Origin: Dromiciops gliroides
Taxonomy: Eukaryota > Chordata > Mammalia > Microbiotheria > Microbiotheriidae
DNA: 64,000 nt
NCBI RefSeq assembly: GCF_019393635.1
Contig: NC_057862.1
Coordinates: 241,841,941 to 241,905,940, forward strand
Reading direction: 5' to 3'
The notes beneath the pieces are model-generated. The model was given only the letters and a program-made list of their open reading frames with translations, was not told the DNA's origin and did not search any database. The translations under genes were made by a program, and so were the position numbers. Each line of letters begins with the position of its first letter. The first letter of the stretch is position 1. Positions 55,428-64,000 of this stretch are shown piece by piece.

Positions 55428-55920
55428 ACTTTTATTTTTTCCAATTACATGTAAAGATAGTTTTCAACATTCACTTTTGTAAGATCTTGAGTTCCAAATT
55501 TTTCTCCCACCATCTCTTCTCTCCCCCCTCCCAAAGCTAGCAAGCAATCTGATATATAGGTTATACATTACAATCATGTTAAACAGGTTTCCACATCAGT
55601 CATGTTGTAAGAGAAGAATCAGAACAAAAGGGAAAAAAACACAAGAAAGAAGAAAAAAACAATAAAAAAGCAAGAACAAAAGTGAAACTGGTATGTTTCA
55701 ATCTGTATTCAGACTCCACAGTTCTTTTTTCTGTATGTGGAGAGCATTTTCCATCATGAATCTTTTGGCACTGTCTTGGAATTGCTGAGAAGAGTGAAGT
55801 CTATCACAATTGACCATCACACAATGTTGTTGATACTGTGTACAATGTTCTCTTGGTTCTGCTCATTTCGCTCATTATCAGTTCATGTAAATTTTTCTAG
55901 GTTTTTCTGAAATCTACCTT
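55428..55920 (-). mobile_element. L1 3' end
   Basis: Minus L1: TTTTTTCCAATTACATGTAA, TTGAGTTCCAAATTTTTCTC, CACACAATGTTGTTGATACT. Confidence 0.9.
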
Positions 55921-57479
55921 CTTAAATGATGAATAATTAGAATGAACTGTTTTTATAATGTCTCCAAAGAAGATATGAGAAAATGGAATTCCTCCCTTCA
56001 TTAGAGAGATGAGGGAAGATAGGTAAATAAATAGGTAAATAAAACATTATTTATTCTGTCAGAGTCAGTTGATATGTTGGTTAATTTTACTGAACTGCTT
56101 TCTTTCCCCTCTCCCCCTTCTCTTCATGAATATTGTTTGTTACAAGGGATGCTTACTGGGTCGGGGAGGGAAGAAAGATATATTTGGAAATGAAAGTGGT
56201 AAAAGAATCAAAGATATCAAGAAAAACATTTTTAAAAAAAGAAAAGATTTTTTTGTTTCTTTTGAAAGGCCATGTGCAAACGATATGAGAAGAGCCAAGT
56301 CAAAAATCATTCTTGAAGAGTTGCCCTGTATCCAATGCAGTGGCTTGGGGTGGGTAGTAAGAAGTAGTAGAACATAGCGTCTCTGCCCTCAAGGAGAAGC
56401 TTATAATCCTTTTGGTCAAATAAGATTTACATGTAACAACCATTTAGAGAATAACTACATAGTAATAAGTAATTGAGAGCAAACACCTGTTGGACATGGA
56501 GTCCCAGCAGAGTACAGGAAGGGGGTTATCACTCTGTTCTAAGTGCTAAGTGCAGCCTAATTCAAGTGCCCTAGGGCTTTAAAAACAGGTGCAAGGATAT
56601 TTTTCCCCTTCACAATCCCGGGTAACTATTTAGAAATTGCCCCTGGCCCCTTGAAGGGAACTAAGTAGTAAGGATAAGAGGCTATGTGGCATATTGTAGA
56701 AGTGTCAAACAAGAGTTTGAACCTGATTAAAATGTAATTGGGAAATATTGAAGAAAATTAATAAAAATACAATAATTCATAGCTAATGTTAATAGGTAGT
56801 TTTCTAAGTCAACATGCCAGCCCCAGGGATCCTGATGTACAGTTTAGGAGCCTCCATTTTTATTTGAGTTTGACACCACTGGAAAGTCAAAAGGCCTGGG
56901 TTACAGAAACAAAGACTGTCCAAGTTGAAAAGAACTTGGGAGGTCATAGAGATCGACCTATTTCTAAACAAGAATTTCTGCTACAAAAATAACCAACAAA
57001 TAGCTCTCCAGCTTTGGATTGATTTTAATGCACCCTCCAGGAAGGGCAAAAGGAAGTCTTCCAACCCCAACTCTAACAACCCTTTGATGACCTTTAGTGT
57101 CTTTTCCAGTTGTAAATCCAATGGCCCTATGAAATAAAATCTAGTTATTGGTCAGGAAGAGCCTAGGTCTGACAGAGCTGCCAGTCCCCAAACATCTAAC
57201 TAGTCTCCTCTGAAATTCCATTTGGTCAACTTGCCTTTTACCCTGAAGCATCCCTGGAGCTTTTTCCTTTTGAGCAGGGGCTATGCTAGTGTGAAATAAG
57301 GGACTCCAATGTAGTGTGAAAGTGGGGGCTCCATTTTCTCTAGCCCTTACAATGATCCAACAGGAGCCCAGACCCAGGGTCATGGTCCTGCTGGCTATTG
57401 GTGTGTTGGTTGACAGAAAATGTAAGATCTTACTGGATTTCTTACTTTTTGATTGGTGAAAAAACATTCAACTTGGTAA
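55921..57479. other. Repeat-poor, no supported gene
   Basis: About 1.56 kb. Short frames exist (56069-56377 plus; 57141-57467 minus, 108 codons) without a family I know. A tail-like scrap (GCCCTCAAGGAGAAGCTTAT) lies near 56384. Confidence 0.45.
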
Positions 57480-57742
57480 CAATTATAATGGCTAGCATTT
57501 ATTTAATACTCTAAGGTTTGCAAAATATTTTCTATACATTATCTCATTGGATCCCCACAATAACCCTATGAGATAGTTGCTATTATTATCCCCATTTTAC
57601 AGAGAGGTTAACTGAGAAAGACAGAAAGGTTAAGTGGCTTGCCCAAGGTCACACAGCTAGCAAATTTCTCAGGAAGGATTTGAACACATGCCTTATTAAC
57701 TCCAAATCCAGCACTCTATCCATGGTGTCACCTAGCTGCCTC
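57480..57742 (-). mobile_element. MIR
   Basis: Near-complete reverse MIR: ATTATCTCATTGGATCCCCA, ATTATCCCCATTTTACAGAG, GGCTTGCCCAAGGTCACACA, CAGCACTCTATCCATGGTGT. Confidence 0.85.
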
Positions 57743-57744
57743 AT

Positions 57745-57968
57745 AATAGCTAGCATCTATATAACACATTAAGGATTACAAAGTGCTTTACCAATATTGT
57801 CTCATTCTATTATCACAACAGTCCTGCGAAGTAGATGCTATTATTATCTCCATTTTACATTTGAGAAAACTGAGGCACAGAGAGATCCAGCAATTCGAAC
57901 AGGGCCACACAGTGATCCTGTGTCAGAGACTGGATTTGAATTCAGGACTATACCACCTAGCTACAGAA
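57745..57968 (-). mobile_element. MIR, second copy in tandem
   Basis: ATAATAGCTAGCATCTATAT, GTCTCATTCTATTATCACAA, TTGAGAAAACTGAGGCACAG. Same orientation as the copy before it. Confidence 0.8.
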
Positions 57969-58009
57969 CAAAATCCCACCTACAATATTCTCTTCCAAAA
58001 AGGTTATCT

Positions 58010-58105
58010 CTCATAAACAAACAAATAAATAAGTGAATAAATAGACAAACAAACAAATATATATGTGTATACACACACATATGTATATATATATATATAT
58101 GTCAA
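58010..58105. repeat. (AAAC/AAAT)n and (TA)n low-complexity patch
   Basis: AAACAAACAAATAAATAAGT followed by alternating TATATA and ACACAC. Confidence 0.8.
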
Positions 58106-58109
58106 AGCT

Positions 58110-59010
58110 ATTCCAGATACCTTGAAAGAAGAAGAGATAATCTTGCTAAACAATTCTCTGATCACAAATATCAGATGAGATATAAAACAGACATATGGTT
58201 GCCAAAGATTTTCTTCACTTCTATGGTGATGACATGATCCAGCAAAGATGTCAAGGTTGTCATGTGTTTTCTAGGGAAGGTGATATCCTCCAAATACTTC
58301 CCTTTATGGATAACATCATGCTAGTTGCATCAAGCCATAGTAGAAAAGACCTGTAACCATTCAAAAGAATTTGGCCTAACCATCCACACAGGAAAAAAAT
58401 AAGTGGATGAGGAATATATCTATTGTGCAGATAATGACTGGACAACATATAGAGTATGTCCATGAGTGGGCGCACATTAAAAATAGATAGTGCATTGGGC
58501 TCAGAACTAAATAGGAACAGGAAATAAGGTTAGATTGCCTTCGGGAAATACTAAAGTTACTTTAATGATCTCAAACATCTCCCAGAAACATAAGTCCATC
58601 TTTTTAATACCTATATTCTACTGCTATTGTTCTATAACTGAGGATCATGGAAAATTATGATCTCTTAGGAACTGTAAATGAATATCACACAGAAAACAAT
58701 GGAGAAGCATATGGTAAGTATGAGCAAGCTGCAATATGTAACAAAAAAGGAGGAGGAAAGGATGTCATCAGGGAATTATGTGATTGAAAAAGATGAGTGA
58801 GAGTGATTCCATGGAGGAAAAGTAAGGTGGTGGTCAGGCCAGGTTTACATACCCGTAATGTCAGGAGAAGGTGAACGAAGCCCCAAGGGGAATAGAATGG
58901 GTGAGAAGAGGAGGGGGAAACTGTGGCAAACATGATAGAAGACACAGACAAAAGTCACACTGGATGATGGGAAGGCGTGTATGGATAGTGATGGGCAGTA
59001 CAGTGAAAGG
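58110..59010 (+). mobile_element. RTE-clade LINE remnant (reverse transcriptase)
   Basis: Plus-strand text follows an RTE-type RT and C-terminus, with frameshifts: MDNIMLVASS in place of the usual FADD box, then EFGLTIHTGKNKWMRNIYCA. Later come LQYVTKKEEERMSSGNYV and YP, RKVNEAPRG-like pieces, to about 58990. The Asp-Asp catalytic pair is changed to Asp-Asn and stops abound, so it is dead. Confidence 0.6.
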
Positions 59011-59939
59011 GTATCCAAATAGATGAGGTCTTAGATTCACTTGAATACCTGAGGCATGGTCTCAGTTCATCAAATCCAGCTCTAAAACAGGTTTAATCCA
59101 GAGTCAGCTATATTCTGGACAGGAACTCTGATCTAAAACCTAAAAGAGTCTGGAGGAATTCTCCAATCCAAATAAATCTCTGGCTTCTCACTGTGCCTGG
59201 AACATTCACCATTAGAATGACTCTTTTGGACTATACTGTCCACAGAAGGACCTTGTTAAAATGCATGTTACTCATTTCCTGGATCATTAAACTTTCAACA
59301 GTGATTATTAGTTTCTTGGGTCTCTGAAGGAATGAGACACAGGACAGGTATGTTTTAATAGGAGATGAAGACTGCAGAAGAGTATATGGGAAAGGACAAA
59401 GGAAAAATCAATTATTTGTCACAATTGGGTACCTTGCCTAAAGCATTGCATAATCGCAGATCCTTCAGGCAACTTTACCTCAGATTACCAAGAAACTGGA
59501 CTTAGAAACATATGGGGAAATGAGAAAACTCAAAAAACCCCAAACCAACCATAAAAAGGCTCCAGTTAAAAAAATATTTTTCAGTTTTAAGAAAAAGTTA
59601 TAGAAATTTTGAAAGAGCTATGTGGACATTTTTCACATAGTTGTAATGAGTAATTTCAGAGAAGGTAATGTTTATCTACCGGGTCCATTTGTCATTTCAC
59701 TCATGGTTAATGAGCTCTATTGGTCTTTCTTCCTGCCTAGATTAGTGGAGTTCTAGACTAAGCAAAATTCATAGATATCGAACTCCTTTTCTTCTGACTC
59801 ATTTTTGGAAGATTTCCTACTCTTCCTCAGATTCTTAAGTTTTTTTCTTCTCTCATTTATGTAGTGTCGTGAACTAGGGGAAACCCACATGGGTGATAAA
59901 TTTTACTACAGATGGTCTATATGGGAATGAAAATGCCCA
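59011..59939. other. No recognised feature
   Basis: About 930 bases. An AATAAA occurs near 59170 without other transcript or LTR signs. Confidence 0.4.
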
Positions 59940-60175
59940 CTTGAGAGGAAGAGTGTTGTAGCATGCTGGAACCTTCCTTAAATAGGGAAGACCAGGGTTC
60001 ATTTCCTGCCTTCTGCTATAAACTAATTGTGTGACCATGAGAAAGTCACTTAATTTCCCATTGTCCAAAGCATCTTTCTAAGACTATAAGTTGCAGATAA
60101 ATTGCTGATTTGTGTTAGGGATGAGAGTTTCCACATCAAAGTTCCTCATAAAATGATATAAAAGGTGAGCACACA
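59940..60175 (+). mobile_element. MAR1-like CORE-SINE
   Basis: ACTAATTGTGTGACCATGAG, AAGTCACTTAATTTCCCATT, TAAGACTATAAGTTGCAGAT. Similar to the SINE that hosts RPL30. Confidence 0.6.
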
Positions 60176-60399
60176 GCAAAAAAATGGTCACTCGTTCCTT
60201 CAGGATGCAATTAAGAAGGAAGGCATGACATGGATGAGACGGAAGGAGCTGGTTGAACCACCAGACCCTAAGTCATTCGACCAGATCAATGCTGTAACCG
60301 CAATCGGGGATTAAAACAATTGATCTGTGATGCAGTGACACAGCAACTGCTGTCAATAACCGAAACAAGGGAATTAGCTCTTCTTGCTCTCTGAGACAC
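60176..60399. other. No recognised feature
   Basis: Spacer, no gene. Confidence 0.4.
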
Positions 60400-60467
60400 C
60401 TAAGCAGCTAGATGGTAGAAAGTGCTGAATGTGGAGTCAAGAACACCCGAGTTCATATCTTGACTCA
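60400..60467 (+). mobile_element. SINE 5' fragment
   Basis: AGCAGCTAGATGGTAGAAAG and GAGTCAAGAACACCCGAGTT. Confidence 0.6.
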
Positions 60468-60695
60468 GATGTTGCTGCTGTCGTTGAGTCATTTCAGTCA
60501 TGTCCGGCTCTTCGTGATCCTATTTGGGGTGTTTTGGCAAAGATACTGGAGTGGTTTGTCATTTCCTTCTCCAGGTCATTTTACAGATGAGAAAACTGAG
60601 GCACAGGATTAAGTGACTTGCCCAGGGGAACATGGCTAGGAGATGTCTGAGGCCAGATTTGAACTCAGGTCCTCCTGATTCCAAGGTCAGTGCTG
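60468..60695 (-). mobile_element. CORE-SINE with RTE-type tail
   Basis: GTTGAGTCATTTCAGTCATG, GATCCTATTTGGGGTGTTTT, ACAGATGAGAAAACTGAGGC. Confidence 0.8.
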
Positions 60696-60724
60696 TTTAC
60701 AACCTTTTTAAAAATTTTCCAGCC

Positions 60725-61345
60725 TCATGATACATTAATACATTACCTCTCCCTCTTCTTCAAACACTGGCCAAAATGGACTTCTCTCTGTTCCTCCCAC
60801 TTGACACTCCATCTCCTATCTCCCTGCCTTTCCTGTTTCTGTCCCCCTTTGCCTGCAATGCCCTGCCTCCTCACCTTTGCCTCACAGAAGCCCTCTCTTG
60901 TGCCAAGTACTACCTTCTCCAAGAAATCTTTATCAGTTCCCTCAATTGCTGGTGCCTTCCCTCTCAAATCACTTAGTATTAAATAAACTATCTTTTTAAT
61001 TAATTTTTTTTGGCAGGTCAATGAGGGTTAAGTGACTTGCCCAGGGTCACATAGCTAGTAAGTGTCAAGTGTCTGAGGTCGGATTTGAACTCAGGTCCTC
61101 CTGACTCCAGGGCCAGTGCTTTATCCACTGTACCACCTAACTGCCCCTAAACTATTTTATTTTTTAATCTCTTTTAATAGAAATATATTTCAACATGTTC
61201 TGTATCTATATATTCATCCATGTTGCTTCCCCCGTTAGAACACAAACTCTTTGCAAGTAGGGTTTATTCCACTTATTGTATTAGTATACCCAATACCTAA
61301 CACAGATGCTGGCTCAGAATAGGAACCTAAGAAATGCTTGTCTGG
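60725..61345 (+). mobile_element. L2 3' end
   Basis: GACACTCCATCTCCTATCTC, GCCTGCAATGCCCTGCCTCC and TCCAAGAAATCTTTATCAGT, then after a SINE CCCCCGTTAGAACACAAACT, CAATACCTAACACAGATGCT, AAGAAATGCTTGTCTGG. This is the region just downstream of the point where the L2 at 43085 ends. Confidence 0.8.
61000..61147 (-). mobile_element. WSINE1-like SINE
   Basis: Minus-strand body inside the L2 3' end; TAAACTAT repeated on both sides. Confidence 0.93.
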
Positions 61346-61450
61346 ATCATGAGGATGTCCCCAGAAAAGCTACCCCAGATTCAAAATACTCTGTGAATAA
61401 ATACCCACTCAAAACCCTAGCTCAAAGTCTCCTTCCAATGTGTTGTTTCG

Positions 61451-61596
61451 GTTTTTTTTTTTGCAGGGCAATGAGGGTTAAGTGACTTGCCCAAGGTCAC
61501 ACAGCTAGTAAATGTCAAGTGTCTGAGGCTGGATTTGAACTCAGGTCCTCCTGAATCCAGGGCCAGTGCTTTATCCACTGCGCTACCTAGCTGCCC
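61451..61596 (-). mobile_element. WSINE1-like SINE
   Basis: Minus-strand body; ATGTGTT on both sides. Confidence 0.93.
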
Positions 61597-62154
61597 TCGA
61601 TGTGTTTACTTTTACCAACCAAACAGAAGACGACATTAGTTCAAAGCAAAAGACAATCAAAATAGAACAAATAAAAAGACCAGAGAATTCTCTCCCGTGC
61701 CCACAAGAGGTATAGTCTCCCATGTTATTACACCACCAATTAAGGGGACTTCCCTTGAGAAGAACAGTGGTAACCATGGAACATGCATGGAGAGCACACA
61801 CATCAGGAACTCATGGGGCCAGGGAACATGCGGAAAGACAGATAGATGTGTGGCAGAGCACATATGTGACTGGGGCAACATACACTTTGGACTTAGCAAA
61901 GCTGCTGATGTCCTCTGATACCATCATATTGATTTCTGCAGCTTTCTGCTGGTTATAGTATCTTCATTCCACTGTGTTATCTATGCTGCCCATCTCCTCT
62001 GGTCTTTGGCCACCAAACTACTCTCTATTACCATTGGCTGGGTCTGACTTAGCCATTTGGTCTTTTTAGGGCCATCTTCTTCTCTCTTGGGTACCACCTT
62101 CCAGAATGCACTGCACATAAAGCTTTTGTCAGAGAGGGAGAGCTATGTTTTTTT
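61597..62154. other. No recognised feature
   Basis: About 560 bases with overlapping short frames on both strands (61583-61958). No family recognised. Confidence 0.45.
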
Positions 62155-62945
62155 CTTTTAAATAGCATTTTATTTTTTCCAATTACATGTAAAAATAATT
62201 TTTAACATTCATTTCAAAATATAATTTTGAGTTCCAAATATTCTCCATCTACTCCCTCCTCCCTAAGATGGTAAGCAATTTGATATAGATTATATATGTG
62301 CAATCATGTAAAACACATTTCCATATTAGTCATGTTGTAAAAGAAGAAACAACAAAAGGAAAGAACTACCAAAAATAAAGTGAAAATAGTGTGCATGATC
62401 TGCATTCAAACTCCATCAGTTCTTTTTTTTTTTTTTTGTGGGGGCAATTGGGGTTAAATAACTTGTCTCAGGTCACATAGCTAGTAAGTGTCAAGTGTCT
62501 AAGGTCAGATTTGAACTCAGGTCCTCCTGAATCCAGGGCCAGTACTTTATCCACTATGCCACCTAGCTGCCCTTCCATCAATTCTTTGTCTGGATGTGGA
62601 TTGCATTTCCCAAAATGAGTCTTTTGGAATTGTCTTGGATCATTGTGTTGCTGAGAAGAGCTAGGCCAATCATGATTGATCATCACACAATGTTGCTGTT
62701 ACTGTGTACAATGTTCTCCTGGTTCTGCTCACTTTACTCAGCATTAGTCCATTTAAGTCTTTCCAGGTTTCTCTGAAATCTGCCTGCTTATCATTCCTTA
62801 TAGCACAATAATATTCCATTACGTTCATATACCACAACTTGTTCAGCCATTCCCCAGTTGATGGGCATCCCCTCCAATTCTTTGCCAGCACAAAAAGAAG
62901 AGCAATGACTTTTTGACTATAGAGCTGAGGGCTGTAATCTACCAT
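62155..62945 (-). mobile_element. L1 3' end, split by a SINE
   Basis: Minus L1 from the terminal TTTTTTCCAATTACATGTAA through 3' UTR to the ORF2 C-terminus. The minus frame 62670-62945 reads YYCAIRNDKQADFRETWKDL, the end of L1 ORF2p. Confidence 0.92.
62425..62574 (-). mobile_element. WSINE1-like SINE with target duplication
   Basis: CCATCA(G/A)TTCTTT on both sides (62412-62424 and 62575-62587). Confidence 0.95.
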
Positions 62946-62984
62946 TCACCAGAAATAACCAACAGAATAATCCAGGTCAAGATT

Positions 62985-63154
62985 TTTTTTTAATGTTTTT
63001 TAAATTTTATTTAATTTTTGAGGCAATTGGGGTTAAGTGACTTGCCCAGGGTCACACAGCTAGTTAAGTGTTAAGTGTCTGAGACCGGAGTTGAACTCAG
63101 GTCCTCCTGAATCCAGGGCCTATCTACTCTACTACTGCACCACCTAGCTGCCCC
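62985..63154 (-). mobile_element. WSINE1-like SINE with target duplication
   Basis: CAGG(T/C)CAAGATT on both sides (62973-62984, 63155-63166). The head is rearranged (CCTATCTACTCTACTACTGC). Confidence 0.92.
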
Positions 63155-63166
63155 CAGGCCAAGATT

Positions 63167-63610
63167 AAGTCTACTCTTTTGACTGCCTTCTTTTGGTGTT
63201 GATTCAAGGTCATTGATTGGTTTCACACAATGATATGATTTATGGCTAGAAAAGTCCTCTTAAATCCTATTAATGCTCTGATTGTGAGTCTTCATGTCTG
63301 AAACAGTGTTTTGTGTTCTAGAAACCTCATAGGAAGAGTATGGGGCCTTGGACACTGAGGTAGAACCTGCTCCCGAGATCCTCCCTGTCTGGCATACAGA
63401 AGAACTTAGAGGCAAGAACAAATGCTAGGTGAAGCAAGTAGAGCCAGTATGACCTTTCACTTCCTCGTACATGTTCCTGCCTTTATTATGCCTACTCACT
63501 AACAGCAAATCCCCTGCCCAGCACAAAAACTTCAGCAGTCTTTCTAGACATAAGTGGTCAATGGCAGAGCCTGGATTCAAATCCAGATTTTTTCATTCCG
63601 TATCAAGCGA
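63167..63610. other. No gene; small CORE-SINE scrap
   Basis: About 440 bases. GCAGAGCCTGGATTCAAATC at 63563-63582 looks like a MIR end. Nothing else. Confidence 0.45.
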
Positions 63611-63867
63611 TCTTTCTTTCTTTCTTCCTTTCTTCCTTTCTTTCTTTCTTTCTTCCTTTCTTCCTTTCTTTCTTCCTTCCTTCCTTCCTTCCTTCCTTCC
63701 TTCCTTCCTTCCTTCCTTCCTTCCTTCCTTCCTTCCTTCCTTCCTTCCTTCCTTTCTTCCTTCCTTCCTTCCTTCCTTCCTTCCTTCCTTCCTTCCTTCC
63801 TTCCTTCCTTCCTTCCTTCCTTCCTTCCTTCCTTCCTTCCTTCCTTCCTTCCTTCCTTCCTTCCTTC

Positions 63868-63938
<71 letters not shown>
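63611..63938. repeat. (TTTC)n(TTCC)n(TTTC)n tract, 328 bp
   Basis: Pyrimidine-only tetranucleotides with TTTC ends and a long TTCC centre, the same plan as 2106-2310. The two long Phe/Leu/Pro/Ser frames across it are artefacts. Confidence 0.97.
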
Positions 63939-64000
63939 ATCGTGGGAGGTTTTGGATGCCAGGATGAATTGAATTTTTTCCTATAGGTAATGGAGAGTCA

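Noticed and set aside
57141-57467. 108-codon minus frame as a gene
   Set aside because: Unique-looking, but no recognised domain, splice signal or codon pattern; a frame of this length is expected by chance in 64 kb.
62670-62945. 91-codon minus frame as a host gene
   Set aside because: It is the C-terminus of L1 ORF2p and recurs at 49173-49433 and 40233 onwards.
63471-63986. 171- and 137-codon plus frames rich in Phe, Leu, Pro, Ser
   Set aside because: Microsatellite translation.

Overview
This window reads as non-coding DNA from a marsupial. Dozens of copies of one CORE-SINE (head GGGGCAGCTAGGTGG, core like TAGCTGTGTGACCCTGGGCA, tail ending in CCTCACC or TTGCCCC plus poly(A)) look like the WSINE1/SINE1 type I know from marsupials. 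They sit among marsupial-style L1 3' ends, L2, RTE and old CR1/L3-like LINEs. I cannot fix the species. I see no functional host protein gene, no bacterial operon, no CRISPR array and no tRNA or rRNA gene. Nearly every short open reading frame lies inside a repeat.

Layout. 1-6 kb: an intact-frame RPL30 retrocopy set into an older SINE, a SINE whose tail has grown into a 200-bp tetranucleotide tract, and an L1 end split by a solo LTR. 7.4-14.5 kb: a minus-strand LTR-like element, then a decayed plus-strand L1 (ORF1 remnant, RT with an FADD box, 3' part) cut by a solo LTR and many SINEs. 15-22 kb: old LINE/SINE mosaic, a 266-bp pure TCTCC tract and nested L1 ends. 22.3-27.9 kb: a second, minus-strand old L1 cut by a second copy of the 4.5-kb LTR. 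28-36 kb: a CpG-rich insert of unknown class, a repeat-poor stretch with an open minus-strand frame (31.0-31.8 kb), a local duplication (32.2/32.9 kb) and a possible membrane-segment exon (36.1 kb). 37-42 kb: L1 ends, a full-length decayed WTAP retropseudogene, an L1 insertion with a clean 16-bp target duplication, and the 3' end of another retroposed transcript. 43-45 kb: an L2 reverse-transcriptase remnant split by an RTE-like element. 46-53 kb: an LTR-like element, an L3-like LINE, and a minus-strand L1 holding a mariner-type MITE and a 55-bp L1 insertion. 53-64 kb: an AT-rich minisatellite, compound microsatellites, MIR pairs, an RTE remnant, an L2 3' end, more L1/SINE nests and a 328-bp tetranucleotide tract at the right edge.

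What works together here is retrotransposition. The L1s supply the likely machinery for the SINEs, RPL30, WTAP and the unidentified transcript: many carry flanking direct repeats of about 12-17 bp and poly(A). These repeats give an insertion order (older SINE, then RPL30; WTAP cut near its 5' end by an L1, which then took two SINEs; L1, then a MITE and a SINE). Family names are from memory of consensus sequences and no search was run.
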